Assembly: GCA_025809375.1 (NCBI GenBank)
Contig: CP099514.1
Location: 124,001-188,000, forward strand
Length of the DNA stretch: 64,000 nt
Reading direction: 5' to 3'
Source: Bacillus zhangzhouensis
GTDB lineage: Bacteria > Bacillota > Bacilli > Bacillales > Bacillaceae
Shown here: one piece after another, positions 11,387 to 31,968 of the stretch
How the letters are laid out: every line of letters starts with the position of its first letter
Numbering within the stretch: the first letter of the stretch is position 1
Position numbers and translations under genes: made by a program
Notes under the pieces: model-generated
Seen by the model: only the letters and a program-made list of their open reading frames with translations
What the model was told of the DNA's origin: nothing
Databases searched by the model: none

Positions 11387-13465
11387 ATGGCAAGAGAGTT
11401 CTCCTTAGACAAAACTCGTAATATTGGTATCATGGCTCACATCGATGCCGGTAAAACGACAACGACTGAGCGTATCTTGTACTACACTGGTCGTATCCAT
11501 AAAATTGGTGAAACTCACGAAGGAGCTTCACAAATGGACTGGATGGAGCAGGAGCAAGAACGTGGTATTACAATCACTTCTGCTGCTACTACTGCACAAT
11601 GGAAAGGTTACCGTGTAAACATCATCGATACACCAGGACACGTAGACTTCACTGTTGAAGTTGAACGTTCTTTACGTGTACTTGATGGTGCGGTTGCTGT
11701 TCTTGATGCACAATCAGGTGTAGAGCCACAAACTGAAACAGTTTGGCGCCAAGCAACAACTTACGGAGTACCTCGTATCGTATTCGTTAACAAAATGGAT
11801 AAAACCGGTGCGGACTTCCTTTACTCTGTAAGCACATTAAGAGATCGTCTTCAAGCGAACGCTCATGCAATTCAATTGCCGATCGGCGCTGAAGATCAAT
11901 TCGAAGGAATCATCGACCTTGTAGAAAACGTAGCTTACTTCTACGAAGATGACCTTGGAACTCGCTCTGATGCTAAAGAAATCCCTGCTGAGTATAAAGA
12001 TAAAGCTGAAGAGCTTCGCAACAGTCTAATTGAGGCTGTCGCTGAGCTTGATGAAGAGCTTATGGAAAAATACCTTGAGGGTGAAGAAATCACAATTCCT
12101 GAATTGAAAGCTGGAATCCGTAAAGGAACGTTGAATGTTGAATTCTACCCAGTTCTTGTTGGATCTGCTTTCAAAAACAAAGGTGTTCAGCTTGTACTTG
12201 ATGCTGTGCTTGACTACCTTCCTGCACCAACTGATGTTCCTGCAATTAAAGGTGTTCTGCCAGATTCAAATGAAGAGGTTGTTCGTGAGTCTACTGATGA
12301 CGCACCATTCGCAGCTCTTGCATTTAAAGTTATGACTGACCCTTATGTTGGGAAACTAACTTTCTTCCGCGTATACTCTGGAACACTTGATTCTGGTTCA
12401 TACGTGAAGAACTCTTCTAAGAACAAACGTGAACGTGTTGGACGTATTCTTCAAATGCACGCAAACAGCCGTGAAGAAATCTCTACTGTGTATGCAGGGG
12501 ATATCGCTGCAGCTGTAGGTCTTAAAGATACAACTACTGGTGACACTCTTTGTGACGAGAAAAATCTTGTTATCCTTGAGTCTATGGAATTCCCAGAGCC
12601 AGTTATCGATGTAGCTATCGAGCCTAAATCTAAGGCTGACCAAGATAAAATGAGTATCGCTTTAGCTAAACTAGCTGAAGAGGATCCAACATTCCGTACA
12701 CAAACAAACCCTGAAACTGGTCAAACGATCATCTCTGGTATGGGTGAGCTTCACCTTGATATCATTGTTGACCGTATGAAGCGTGAGTTCAAGGTTGAAG
12801 CTAACGTAGGTGCTCCTCAAGTTGCGTACCGTGAAACATTCCGTTCTAGTGCAAAAGTTGAAGGTAAATTCGTACGTCAGTCTGGTGGACGCGGTCAGTT
12901 CGGACACGTTTGGATCGAATTCGAACCAAATGAGGAAGGCGCAGGCTTCGAATTTGAAAATGCAATCGTCGGTGGGGTTGTTCCACGTGAATACATCCCA
13001 GCAATTCAAGCAGGTCTTGAAGATTCACTTGAAAATGGTGTATTAGCTGGATTCCCATTAATCGACATCAAAGCAAAGTTATTTGATGGATCTTACCACG
13101 ATGTTGACTCTAACGAAATGGCGTTCAAAATTGCTGCATCTATGGCATTGAAAAATGCTGTCAGCAAATGTAACCCAGTTCTACTTGAGCCAATGATGAA
13201 AGTGGAAGTTGTTATCCCTGAAGAATACATGGGTGACATCATGGGTGATATCACATCTCGTCGTGGACGTGTAGAAGGTATGGAAGCTCGCGGTAACGCT
13301 CAAGTTGTTCGCGCTATGGTTCCACTTTCTGAAATGTTCGGATATGCAACTGCACTCCGTTCTAACACACAAGGACGCGGTACTTTCACTATGCACATGG
13401 ATCACTACGAAGAAGTGCCTAAGAGCATCAGTGAAGAAATCATCAAAAAAAATAAAGGTGAATAA
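11387..13465 (+). CDS. fusA: translation elongation factor G
   Basis: EF-G drives ribosomal translocation and recycling with GTP. The protein has 692 residues. G1 motif AHIDAGKT is at 17-24, G3 DTPGH at 81-85 and G4 NKMD at 135-138. Domain II, the III/V ferredoxin-like folds and domain IV ([15 protein letters not shown]) follow in the usual order. ATG 11387 lies behind AAGGAAGGAGAAATTACCCA. It lies between rpsG and tufA in the str operon. No fusidic-acid-type change is obvious, though I did not align it residue by residue. Confidence 0.99.
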   Translation: MAREFSLDKTRNIGIMAHIDAGKTTTTERILYYTGRIHKIGETHEGASQMDWMEQEQERGITITSAATTAQWKGYRVNIIDTPGHVDFTVEVERSLRVLDGAVAVLDAQSGVEPQTETVWRQATTYGVPRIVFVNKMDKTGADFLYSVSTLRDRLQANAHAIQLPIGAEDQFEGIIDLVENVAYFYEDDLGTRSDAKEIPAEYKDKAEELRNSLIEAVAELDEELMEKYLEGEEITIPELKAGIRKGTLNVEFYPVLVGSAFKNKGVQLVLDAVLDYLPAPTDVPAIKGVLPDSNEEVVRESTDDAPFAALAFKVMTDPYVGKLTFFRVYSGTLDSGSYVKNSSKNKRERVGRILQMHANSREEISTVYAGDIAAAVGLKDTTTGDTLCDEKNLVILESMEFPEPVIDVAIEPKSKADQDKMSIALAKLAEEDPTFRTQTNPETGQTIISGMGELHLDIIVDRMKREFKVEANVGAPQVAYRETFRSSAKVEGKFVRQSGGRGQFGHVWIEFEPNEEGAGFEFENAIVGGVVPREYIPAIQAGLEDSLENGVLAGFPLIDIKAKLFDGSYHDVDSNEMAFKIAASMALKNAVSKCNPVLLEPMMKVEVVIPEEYMGDIMGDITSRRGRVEGMEARGNAQVVRAMVPLSEMFGYATALRSNTQGRGTFTMHMDHYEEVPKSISEEIIKKNKGE

Positions 13466-13508
13466 TTGATTTTGCCTTTAAACTAAAGTATAACTACTAT
13501 TGAAGATC

Positions 13509-13537
13509 AGAAAGTGAGAGGTCACTCTTCACTTTCT
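13509..13537 (+). repeat. perfect 9-bp inverted repeat between fusA and tufA
   Basis: AGAAAGTGA (13509-13517) and TCACTTTCT (13529-13537) pair exactly with an 11-base loop. No T run follows, so it is not a standard terminator. It may stabilise or mark processing of the abundant tufA mRNA. Confidence 0.6.
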
Positions 13538-13583
13538 ATCACTCTATACCAAATACAATGAACCTTTAAGGAGGATTTTTAGA

Positions 13584-14774
13584 ATGGCTAAAGAAAAATT
13601 CGACCGTTCCAAATCGCATGCTAATATTGGTACAATTGGACACGTTGACCATGGTAAAACAACTCTAACTGCTGCTATCTCAACAGTTCTTCATAAGAAA
13701 TCTGGTAAAGGTACAGCTATGGCTTATGACCAAATCGATGGTGCTCCAGAAGAGCGCGAGCGTGGAATCACAATCTCAACTGCACACGTTGAGTATGAAA
13801 CTGAAACTCGTCACTATGCACACGTAGACTGCCCAGGACATGCTGACTATGTTAAAAACATGATCACTGGTGCTGCTCAAATGGATGGCGCGATCTTAGT
13901 AGTATCTGCTGCTGACGGTCCAATGCCACAAACACGTGAGCACATCCTACTTTCTCGTAACGTAGGTGTACCATACATCGTAGTATTCCTTAACAAATGT
14001 GACATGGTTGACGATGAAGAGTTACTTGAACTTGTTGAAATGGAAGTTCGTGACCTTCTTTCTGACTATGACTTCCCTGGTGACGAAGTACCAGTTATCA
14101 AAGGTTCTGCTCTTAAAGCTCTTGAAGGAGATGCTGAATACGAAGCAAAAATCTTTGAACTTATGGATGCGGTTGATGAGTACATCCCAACTCCAGAGCG
14201 TGACACTGACAAACCATTCATGATGCCAGTTGAGGACGTATTCTCAATCACTGGTCGTGGAACAGTTGCTACTGGTCGTGTTGAGCGTGGACAAGTTAAA
14301 GTCGGTGACGAAGTTGAGATCATCGGTCTTCAAGAAGAAAACAGTAAAACAACTGTTACAGGTGTTGAAATGTTCCGTAAACTTCTTGACTATGCTGAAG
14401 CTGGTGACAACATCGGTGCACTGCTTCGTGGTGTATCTCGTGAAGAAATTCAACGTGGTCAAGTACTTGCTAAACCAGGTACAATCACTCCACACAGCCG
14501 TTTCAAAGCTGAAGTTTATGTACTATCTAAAGAAGAGGGTGGACGTCATACTCCATTCTTCACTAACTACCGTCCGCAGTTCTACTTCCGTACAACTGAC
14601 GTAACTGGTATCGTACATCTTCCAGAAGGTACTGAAATGGTAATGCCTGGCGATAACACTGAGATGGAAGTTGAACTTATCTCTACTATCGCTATCGAAG
14701 AAGGAACTCGTTTCTCTATCCGTGAGGGTGGACGTACTGTAGGTTCTGGCGTCGTTTCAACGATCATTAAGTAA
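13584..14774 (+). CDS. tufA: translation elongation factor Tu
   Basis: EF-Tu delivers aminoacyl-tRNA to the ribosome. It is 396 residues. The P-loop GHVDHGKT is at 19-26, DCPGH at 82-86 and NKCD at 137-140; the two C-terminal beta-barrel domains follow ([13 protein letters not shown], then [21 protein letters not shown]). ATG 13584 lies behind AAGGAGGATTTTTAGA. It is the last gene of the str operon, followed by a strong terminator. Codon use is strongly biased, as expected for a very highly expressed gene. Confidence 0.99.
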   Translation: MAKEKFDRSKSHANIGTIGHVDHGKTTLTAAISTVLHKKSGKGTAMAYDQIDGAPEERERGITISTAHVEYETETRHYAHVDCPGHADYVKNMITGAAQMDGAILVVSAADGPMPQTREHILLSRNVGVPYIVVFLNKCDMVDDEELLELVEMEVRDLLSDYDFPGDEVPVIKGSALKALEGDAEYEAKIFELMDAVDEYIPTPERDTDKPFMMPVEDVFSITGRGTVATGRVERGQVKVGDEVEIIGLQEENSKTTVTGVEMFRKLLDYAEAGDNIGALLRGVSREEIQRGQVLAKPGTITPHSRFKAEVYVLSKEEGGRHTPFFTNYRPQFYFRTTDVTGIVHLPEGTEMVMPGDNTEMEVELISTIAIEEGTRFSIREGGRTVGSGVVSTIIK

Positions 14775-14783
14775 TAACATATA

Positions 14784-14817
14784 AAAGAGACTCCTTGCAA
14801 AAGGGTCTCTTTTTTTG
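14784..14817 (+). terminator. str operon terminator after tufA
   Basis: AGAGACTC (14786-14793) pairs with GGGTCTCT (14803-14810), with one imperfect position, followed by seven T. A strong intrinsic terminator. Confidence 0.9.
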
Positions 14818-14882
14818 CTTTTCCAGATCAGAACGGCTACTATAAGCTATAGAATCTAAATGGAACCGAGAGGATCGCTGGA

Positions 14883-15842
14883 ATGGCAAAGACATATTTA
14901 AAAAAATGGTTGATCGGCGGGATTGACCAATGGATTATGATGAAAGAAGACGAGACGAGTGAAACGAAGCCTGTACTCTTATTTTTACACGGCGGGCCCG
15001 GCTCGGCTCAAATCAGTTATATTAATTCCTTTCACGAGAAACTTGATCAGAACTTTACAGTTGTCCAATGGGATCAGCGAGGCGCAGGGCTTTCCTATCA
15101 TGAGAATCTTCCCGATACATCGATGACCATTCAGCAATTTATTGAAGACACGATTGAACTGACAGAGAAAATCCTATCTTATCTAGGTCATTCAAAATTG
15201 TATATCGCAGGATACTCGTGGGGATCATTAATTGCCATACAAGCAGTACATAAGCGTCCAGATCTTTATTATGCTTATTATGGGATTAGTCAGGTAGTAG
15301 ATGTGTTAAAGGAGGATATCGTATCGTACGAGCTTCTTTTGAAGAAATATCATCGCAATCGGCTGTTTACTGGGTGTCTGCGATTACTGACGCCTCCTCC
15401 ATGGAAACGGACATCAACTCATGCTTTGTTTTCTCTATTTAAAGAGTTTGCGAGCGTAGGTCTCACACATAGATGGAAGCCTATTTTTCAATTGGTAAAA
15501 GGGTTTCTTTTTAGTAAGCAATATCAGATGAAAGATAAATGGAAGTTCATGAAAGGGCAGAAGTTTAGTCAAGACAAGCTATGGGATCAGCTAATGAATG
15601 AGAGTATTCAATACCGAGTTTCTACTATATTAATACCGTGTTACTTTCTCATTGGCGATCACGACATGATTACACCAGCTGCTGTATCAAAACCATATGT
15701 TGATCAATTAAAAGCACCAATCAAAGAATGGTTTACCTTTAAAGACTCTGCACATTCCCCGCATATCGAGGAGCCAGATAAATTCATACGTATCATAAGA
15801 AAGACTGCTACACATCATCTTCAGGGAAAGCTTGATTTATAG
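14883..15842 (+). CDS. ybaC: alpha/beta hydrolase, proline-iminopeptidase-like (YbaC)
   Basis: A 319-residue alpha/beta hydrolase. The oxyanion motif HGGPG is at 36-40, DQRGAG at 64-69, and the nucleophile elbow GYSWGS at 110-115 puts the catalytic serine at 112. The acid (GDHDMITP region) and the histidine (DSAHSPH region) lie near the C terminus. HGGPG and DQRGAG are typical of prolyl aminopeptidases (peptidase S33), but the substrate is not known. The position between tufA and rpsJ is that of B. subtilis ybaC. No signal peptide, so cytoplasmic. The S10 promoter overlaps its 3' end. Confidence 0.88.
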   Translation: MAKTYLKKWLIGGIDQWIMMKEDETSETKPVLLFLHGGPGSAQISYINSFHEKLDQNFTVVQWDQRGAGLSYHENLPDTSMTIQQFIEDTIELTEKILSYLGHSKLYIAGYSWGSLIAIQAVHKRPDLYYAYYGISQVVDVLKEDIVSYELLLKKYHRNRLFTGCLRLLTPPPWKRTSTHALFSLFKEFASVGLTHRWKPIFQLVKGFLFSKQYQMKDKWKFMKGQKFSQDKLWDQLMNESIQYRVSTILIPCYFLIGDHDMITPAAVSKPYVDQLKAPIKEWFTFKDSAHSPHIEEPDKFIRIIRKTATHHLQGKLDL

Positions 15843-15860
15843 GCTAAATCCCTGTATAAT
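15832..15860 (+). promoter_or_regulatory. candidate sigma-A promoter 1 of the S10 operon
   Basis: TTGATT (15832-15837), 17 bases, perfect TATAAT (15855-15860), overlapping the end of ybaC and about 200 bases before rpsJ. In B. subtilis the S10 promoter is also reported far upstream of rpsJ. Confidence 0.7.
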
Positions 15861-15899
15861 ATGAAAAGTGTGCAAATCATAAATTTATCCGATTTATTA

Positions 15900-15928
15900 T
15901 TGCAACACACAGGCCAATTTGGTACAAT
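15900..15928 (+). promoter_or_regulatory. candidate sigma-A promoter 2 of the S10 operon
   Basis: TTGCAA (15900-15905), 17 bases, TACAAT (15923-15928), 68 bases after the first candidate. Together they would form tandem promoters for rpsJ and the genes after it. Confidence 0.6.
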
Positions 15929-16369
<441 letters not shown>

Positions 16370-16403
16370 TTCAAATAGAAAACACATATTATAGGAGGTG
16401 TGA

Positions 16404-17036
<633 letters not shown>

Positions 17037-17045
17037 CTCTCTTAG

Positions 17046-17974
<929 letters not shown>

Positions 17975-17981
17975 ATTTTAA

Positions 17982-18836
<855 letters not shown>

Positions 18837-18845
18837 CGGGGTTGT

Positions 18846-19172
<327 letters not shown>

Positions 19173-19189
19173 TGAGAGGAGGCTTTTAA

Positions 19190-20817
<1,628 letters not shown>

Positions 20818-20824
20818 TAATTAG

Positions 20825-21106
<282 letters not shown>

Positions 21107-21109
21107 TAA

Positions 21110-21514
<405 letters not shown>

Positions 21515-21549
21515 TGAATACAATCCGCGACTCAAGGAGGTGCGATTAA

Positions 21550-21861
<312 letters not shown>

Positions 21862-21868
21862 TAAATAA

Positions 21869-22426
<558 letters not shown>

Positions 22427-22433
22427 TCAATGA

Positions 22434-22634
<201 letters not shown>

Positions 22635-22662
22635 TCCCCATAAATGGGAAGGAGGTTATTAA

Positions 22663-23064
<402 letters not shown>

Positions 23065-23095
23065 AAAAAGTTTAAGATGAATGGAGGTGCTTGGT

Positions 23096-23632
23096 ATGTC
23101 TCGTATAGGTAAAAAACTAATCGAGATCCCTTCAGGAGTAACTGTGACAAACAACGATAACACAGTGACAGTAAAGGGACCAAAAGGTGAACTAACTCGT
23201 GCATTTCACCCTGATATGGAAATTAAAATTGAGGACAACGTCTTAACTGTAAGCCGTCCTTCTGAAAATAAAGAACATCGTGCATTACATGGTACAACAC
23301 GTAGCTTGATTGCAAACATGGTTGAAGGTGTATCTAAAGGTTTCGAAAGAGGTTTAGAACTTATCGGTGTCGGTTACCGTGCAGCTAAATCTGGAAACAA
23401 ACTTGTTCTTAACGTTGGATACTCTCATCCAGTTGAAATCGTTCCTGAGGCTGGAATTGAAATCGAAGTTCCATCTCAAACAAAAGTAATCATTAAAGGT
23501 ATCGATAAAGAGCGTGTAGGAGCCCTAGCTTCTAACATCCGCGCTGTCCGTGCTCCAGAGCCTTACAAAGGTAAAGGAATTCGTTACGAAGGTGAATTCG
23601 TTCGCCGTAAAGAAGGAAAAACTGGTAAGTAA
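23096..23632 (+). CDS. rplF: 50S ribosomal protein L6
   Basis: L6 sits near the sarcin-ricin loop and the factor-binding site. It has two repeated domains, 178 residues from ATG 23096 ([20 protein letters not shown]), and the conserved [22 protein letters not shown] end. The binding site ATGGAGGTGCTTGGT lies just upstream; the in-frame ATG at 23081 is inside that site and was not used. Confidence 0.98.
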   Translation: MSRIGKKLIEIPSGVTVTNNDNTVTVKGPKGELTRAFHPDMEIKIEDNVLTVSRPSENKEHRALHGTTRSLIANMVEGVSKGFERGLELIGVGYRAAKSGNKLVLNVGYSHPVEIVPEAGIEIEVPSQTKVIIKGIDKERVGALASNIRAVRAPEPYKGKGIRYEGEFVRRKEGKTGK

Positions 23633-23664
23633 GATCGCTTAATGTGAAGAAAGGAGTGACTCGG

Positions 23665-24027
23665 ATGATTACGAAAACTAGCAAAAACGCTACTCGTCTT
23701 AAAAGACATGCTCGTGTTCGTGCGAAACTTTCAGGTACTGCTGAAAGACCTCGCCTTAACGTTTTCCGTTCTAACAAGAATATCTACGCTCAAGTAATTG
23801 ATGATGTTAACGGTGTAACACTTGTAAGTGCTTCTACTCTTGATAAAGAGTTAAAGATCGAGAATAGTTCTGACACTGCAGCTGCTACAAAAGTTGGCGA
23901 ACTTGTTGCAAAACGTGCAGTTGAAAAAGGAATCTCTAACGTGGTATTTGACCGCGGAGGATACCTATATCATGGACGTGTAAAAGCTCTAGCTGAAGCT
24001 GCTCGTGAGGCTGGACTTAAATTTTAA
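23665..24027 (+). CDS. rplR: 50S ribosomal protein L18
   Basis: L18 binds 5S rRNA. It has 120 residues from ATG 23665 ([20 protein letters not shown]), with the conserved [20 protein letters not shown] and [26 protein letters not shown]. The binding site AGAAAGGAGTGACTCGG is in place; the upstream in-frame start at 23644 precedes it and is unlikely. Confidence 0.98.
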   Translation: MITKTSKNATRLKRHARVRAKLSGTAERPRLNVFRSNKNIYAQVIDDVNGVTLVSASTLDKELKIENSSDTAAATKVGELVAKRAVEKGISNVVFDRGGYLYHGRVKALAEAAREAGLKF

Positions 24028-24030
24028 TAA

Positions 24031-24748
<718 letters not shown>

Positions 24749-24766
24749 AACAATTTTATTCGATAA

Positions 24767-25219
<453 letters not shown>

Positions 25220-25220
25220 C

Positions 25221-26513
25221 TTGTTTAAGACAATCTCCAATTTTATGCGCGTGAAAGATATACGGAATAAGATTATATTCACACTTTTAATGTTAGTCGT
25301 CTTTCGTATAGGTGCTTTCATCCCTGTGCCTAATGTGAACGCAGAAGTTCTCCAGGCACAGGATCAAATGAGTGTTTTCGGAATCCTCAACACGTTTGGG
25401 GGCGGGGCACTTTTCCAATTCTCCATTCTTGCAATGGGGATTATGCCGTATATCACTGCTTCGATCATTATTCAGCTCTTGCAGATGGATGTTGTTCCGA
25501 AGTTTACTGAGTGGTCAAAGCAAGGAGAGGTTGGCCGCCGAAAATTAGCACAATTCACAAGGTATTTTACAATTGTTCTAGGATTTATCCAGGCGTTAGG
25601 AATGTCATATGGATTCAACAATATGGCAGGAGGCTTGCTGATTGAAAACCCTGGTGTTTCAACGTATCTCTTAATTGCGGTCGTACTCACTGCGGGAACA
25701 GCATTTTTAATGTGGCTGGGTGAGCAGATTACTGCTCACGGTGTTGGTAACGGTATTTCGATTATTATCTTTGCTGGGATCATCGCTGGTGTCCCTCAAA
25801 CATTAAAACAAGTGTACGTTCAACAATTTGTAGGTGGAGATGGACAGCTGTTCATGCAAATCCTTAAAATTGCCCTTATTGTCATTGCCATTCTTGTCAT
25901 TGTTATCGGTGTTATTTACATTCAAATGGCAGTGAGAAAGATTGCAATTCAATATTCAAAAGGAACTGGCCGTGCACAAATGTCTTCTAGTCAAGCAACG
26001 CACCTTCCATTGAAAGTGAATCCAGCAGGGGTGATTCCAGTCATCTTTGCCGTTTCTTTCATTATTACTCCGCAGACGATTGCATCGTTCTTCGGAACCA
26101 ATAATGTGACAACTTGGATAACCAACAACTTTGACTATACTAAGCCAATCGGTATGACGATTTATGTAGCACTGATTGTTGCTTTCACATATTTTTATGC
26201 CTTTGTCCAAGTCAATCCTGAACAAATGGCTGAAAATCTGCAAAAGCAGGGTGGCTATATCCCGGGAGTTCGTCCAGGGAAAATGACTCAAGATAGAATT
26301 ACGAGCATTTTGTACCGACTCACGTTTGTGGGTGCCATTTTCTTAGCCGTGATTTCAATACTTCCTATCTTTTTCATTCAATTCGCTGGATTACCTTCCG
26401 CTGCACAAATTGGCGGCACAAGTCTTCTCATTGTTGTAGGTGTTGCACTTGAAACAATGAAACAGCTTGAAAGCCAATTAGTGAAACGAAATTACCGTGG
26501 ATTTATGAAATAA
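25221..26513 (+). CDS. secY: protein translocase channel subunit SecY
   Basis: SecY is the ten-span core of the SecYEG export channel. It has 430 residues from TTG 25221 (MFKTISNFMRVKDIRNKIIF), with TGAGGTGATC inside the end of rplO as binding site. Hydrophobic segments start near residues 17, 65, 115, 145, 178, 215, 260, 308, 366 and 391. The plug region follows the first span and the cytosolic loop between spans 8 and 9 has GGYIPGVRPG, typical of the family. Located between rplO and adk in the spc section. Confidence 0.98.
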   Translation: MFKTISNFMRVKDIRNKIIFTLLMLVVFRIGAFIPVPNVNAEVLQAQDQMSVFGILNTFGGGALFQFSILAMGIMPYITASIIIQLLQMDVVPKFTEWSKQGEVGRRKLAQFTRYFTIVLGFIQALGMSYGFNNMAGGLLIENPGVSTYLLIAVVLTAGTAFLMWLGEQITAHGVGNGISIIIFAGIIAGVPQTLKQVYVQQFVGGDGQLFMQILKIALIVIAILVIVIGVIYIQMAVRKIAIQYSKGTGRAQMSSSQATHLPLKVNPAGVIPVIFAVSFIITPQTIASFFGTNNVTTWITNNFDYTKPIGMTIYVALIVAFTYFYAFVQVNPEQMAENLQKQGGYIPGVRPGKMTQDRITSILYRLTFVGAIFLAVISILPIFFIQFAGLPSAAQIGGTSLLIVVGVALETMKQLESQLVKRNYRGFMK

Positions 26514-26516
26514 AAC

Positions 26517-26543
26517 AGAGGGCTGGGCAGCTGCCCAACCTCT
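26517..26543 (+). repeat. GC-rich hairpin between secY and adk
   Basis: TGGGCAGCTGCCCA (26524-26537) is a perfect palindrome, framed by AGAGG (26517-26521) and CCTCT (26539-26543), giving a stable stem. No T run follows, so not a standard terminator. It may separate secY and adk mRNA or limit read-through. Confidence 0.65.
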
Positions 26544-26547
26544 CTAA

Positions 26548-27965
<1,418 letters not shown>

Positions 27966-27971
27966 GTCTTC

Positions 27972-28251
27972 ACTGAAGCCTTTCAGGCCCAAATCGGGCA
28001 GGTTGTCTGTATAGTCCAAAGAAAGAACAAGATCAGTATACAGGTGTCATCGGCATGTTCGTTGGCTACATGTACTAATCGCAGACGGAGAAAAGCGTAA
28101 ATTTCATTCTCCTAAGAAAAATATCAATCATATAACCTTTTATGATTGCGTATCTCCGGAAGTTCAGAACAGTATATTCAAAACAGGTCGGGTGATAGAT
28201 GGACAATTGAGAGATTCTCATTTGGACATTTGTCAGAGAGCAAGTTACTGA
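27972..28251 (+). pseudogene. frameshifted remnant of a KOW-domain protein (YbzG-like)
   Basis: Three successive frames give one recognisable product. Frame A (from about 27990) reads IGQVVCIVQRKN, a KOW-motif start. Frame B (28031-28070) reads DQYTGVIGMFVG. Frame C (28072-28251) reads VLIADGEKRKFHSPKKN, then SPEVQNSIFKTGRVIDGQLR, ending at TGA 28249. The shifts are near 28030 and 28071, the second just before a stop in frame B. No start codon with a binding site is visible. Position (map-infA) and text fit B. subtilis YbzG, a small protein resembling archaeal/eukaryotic L14e. Alternative: sequencing error, but two shifts argue for true decay. Confidence 0.8.
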
Positions 28252-28274
28252 TTTGAAGAAGGGAGAACACTTGA

Positions 28275-28638
<364 letters not shown>

Positions 28639-28641
28639 TAA

Positions 28642-29025
<384 letters not shown>

Positions 29026-29042
29026 GTAAAGGAGGTAGTTAA

Positions 29043-29441
<399 letters not shown>

Positions 29442-29457
29442 TTTGTTTGTATAGATT

Positions 29458-29486
29458 TTGTGTCCCTGTCAATAATGGGTTATGAT
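29458..29486 (+). promoter_or_regulatory. candidate internal promoter before rpoA
   Basis: TTGTGT (29458-29463), 17 bases, TATGAT (29481-29486), in the unusually long rpsK-rpoA gap. The -35 is weak. It could give rpoA-rplQ an independent supply. Consensus-based only. Confidence 0.4.
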
Positions 29487-29616
29487 ACAGTTATTTATGA
29501 GACGAATACACGACTCGTTGCCTGAGCACATACGGGACTAAACAATGAGGAATTTCGGATGGAATCTCATATGATTCTATTCGAGGTTTCGACGTTTTGA
29601 AGGAGGGTTTTATTAG

Positions 29617-30561
29617 ATGATCGAAATTGAAAAACCAAAAATCGAAACGGTTGAAATCAGCGACGATGCCAAGTATGGCAAGTTTGTCGTAGAGCCACTT
29701 GAGCGTGGATATGGTACCACTTTAGGGAACTCCCTTCGTCGTATCCTTTTATCCTCACTTCCTGGTGCAGCTGTAACATCGATCCAGATAGATGGTGTCT
29801 TACACGAATTCTCAACGATCGAAGGCGTGGTTGAAGATGTTACAACGATTATCTTAAACATTAAAAAGCTTGCACTCAAAATCTACTCTGAAGAAGAGAA
29901 GACGCTTGAAATTGATGTACAAGATGAAGGTACTGTAACAGCTGCTGATATTACACACGACAGCGATATTGAAATCTTAAATCCAGATCTTCACATCGCA
30001 ACTCTTGGCAAGAATGCGAGCTTCCGTGTTCGCTTAACTGCACAAAGAGGTCGCGGGTATAATCCTGCTGATGCAAACAAAAGAGACGATCAGCCAATCG
30101 GTGTGATTCCGATCGATTCAATCTATACACCTGTATCTCGTGTGACTTATCAAGTGGAGAACACCCGTGTTGGGCAAATCACAAACTATGATAAACTAAC
30201 ACTAGATGTATGGACTGATGGAAGCACAGGACCGAAAGAAGCGATCGCTCTAGGTTCTAAGATTTTAACTGAACACTTGAATATTTTCGTTGGGTTAACT
30301 GACGAAGCTCAGCATGCTGAAATCATGGTTGAAAAAGAAGAAGACCAAAAAGAAAAAGTGCTTGAAATGACAATTGAAGAGCTTGATCTTTCTGTTCGTT
30401 CTTACAACTGTTTGAAGCGTGCGGGTATTAACACTGTTCAAGAGCTTGCTAACAAGACAGAAGAGGATATGATGAAAGTTCGTAACCTTGGACGTAAATC
30501 TCTTGAAGAAGTGAAAGCGAAACTAGAAGAACTTGGACTGGGTCTTCGTAAAGACGATTGA
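29617..30561 (+). CDS. rpoA: DNA-directed RNA polymerase alpha subunit
   Basis: Alpha scaffolds polymerase assembly through its N-terminal domain (about residues 1-230) and contacts UP elements and activators through its C-terminal domain (about 245-314, [20 protein letters not shown] onward). It has 314 residues, ending with the family's [12 protein letters not shown] 29617 lies behind GAAGGAGGGTTTTATTAG. rplQ follows after 75 bases that hold a short hairpin (30562-30581). Confidence 0.99.
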   Translation: MIEIEKPKIETVEISDDAKYGKFVVEPLERGYGTTLGNSLRRILLSSLPGAAVTSIQIDGVLHEFSTIEGVVEDVTTIILNIKKLALKIYSEEEKTLEIDVQDEGTVTAADITHDSDIEILNPDLHIATLGKNASFRVRLTAQRGRGYNPADANKRDDQPIGVIPIDSIYTPVSRVTYQVENTRVGQITNYDKLTLDVWTDGSTGPKEAIALGSKILTEHLNIFVGLTDEAQHAEIMVEKEEDQKEKVLEMTIEELDLSVRSYNCLKRAGINTVQELANKTEEDMMKVRNLGRKSLEEVKAKLEELGLGLRKDD

Positions 30562-30618
30562 CTAGTTTCATTGTGAACTAGGATTTTCGTGTGTTTTTTA
30601 TTCATACAGCATCTCTAA

Positions 30619-30999
<381 letters not shown>

Positions 31000-31018
31000 T
31001 CACATAGCGTGTATCTAA

Positions 31019-31060
31019 GAAAGGGCGGGACAGTTCATAACTGGATCTATGCCCTTTTTT
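31019..31060 (+). terminator. terminator after rplQ
   Basis: AAAGGGC (31020-31026) pairs with GCCCTTT (31051-31057), enclosing an inner CAGTT / AACTG stem, then TTT. It closes the ribosomal supercluster before the ECF genes. Confidence 0.85.
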
Positions 31061-31125
31061 AGGTACTACGGCTTTTTTTAGGAATAAGCAAAGAAGAGGT
31101 TGAGCTGAGAGGAGGTCCGGTAGAG

Positions 31126-31968
31126 ATGGGGAAGACATTAATTGACGTAAAGGACATTGTATTTCGTTATCACAAGGATGCGGACAAGCCCGCTTTAGAT
31201 CAAGTGTCATTGCATGTGAATCAAAATGAATGGCTCGCCATTGTTGGTCATAACGGTTCAGGTAAATCCACACTTGCCCGTGTGCTGAATGGGCTCATTT
31301 TACCGGATGCTGGTACGGTCAAGGTTGGAGAGATTGAGCTCAAAGAAGAAAGTGTTTGGGATATTCGCAAAAAGGTCGGAATGGTCTTTCAAAACCCAGA
31401 TAACCAATTTGTTGGCTCAACGGTTCGTGATGATGTGGCTTTTGGTTTAGAAAATAACGGGGTCGAGCGGGAATTGATGATAGAGCGTGTAGATTGGGCT
31501 GTCAAACAGGTCAATATGCAAGAGTTTCTTGATCAAGAGCCGCACCATCTATCAGGCGGGCAGAAGCAGAGAGTCGCCATTGCAGGTGTGCTTGCCGCAA
31601 GCCCTGACATCATGATCTTGGATGAAGCAACATCAATGCTTGATCCGATTGGCCGTGAAGAAGTGTTAGAGACTGTTAGACTTCTAAAGGAACAAGGAAC
31701 GGTCACAGTCATTTCTATCACACATGATTTAGACGAGGCTGCCAAGGCAGACCGCGTGATTGTGATGAATGACGGGAAGAGATTTGCCGAGGGAACGCCA
31801 GAGGAAGTATTTGAACTAGATGAACAGCTGGTTCAGATTGGACTTGATCTGCCATTCTCCTATCGATTGAGCAAGCAATTGAAGCAGCAAGGTGTGCCGC
31901 TTGCAAATGCCCATTTGACACAAGAAGGATTGGTGAAAGAGCTATGGACATTACGATCAAAGAATTAG
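31126..31968 (+). CDS. ecfA1: ECF transporter ATPase A1
   Basis: ATP-binding subunit of the shared energy-coupling module for vitamin and metal uptake. It has 280 residues: Walker A GHNGSGKST (41-49), Q-loop FQNPDNQ, signature LSGGQKQR (142-149), Walker B ILDEATS (164-170). ATG 31126 lies behind GAGAGGAGGTCCGGTAG. The last 25 bases overlap ecfA2. The second ATPase and EcfT are next to it, but no substrate-binding S component is in the window, so it is a group II module serving S components encoded elsewhere. B. subtilis name ybxA/ecfA. Confidence 0.96.
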   Translation: MGKTLIDVKDIVFRYHKDADKPALDQVSLHVNQNEWLAIVGHNGSGKSTLARVLNGLILPDAGTVKVGEIELKEESVWDIRKKVGMVFQNPDNQFVGSTVRDDVAFGLENNGVERELMIERVDWAVKQVNMQEFLDQEPHHLSGGQKQRVAIAGVLAASPDIMILDEATSMLDPIGREEVLETVRLLKEQGTVTVISITHDLDEAAKADRVIVMNDGKRFAEGTPEEVFELDEQLVQIGLDLPFSYRLSKQLKQQGVPLANAHLTQEGLVKELWTLRSKN

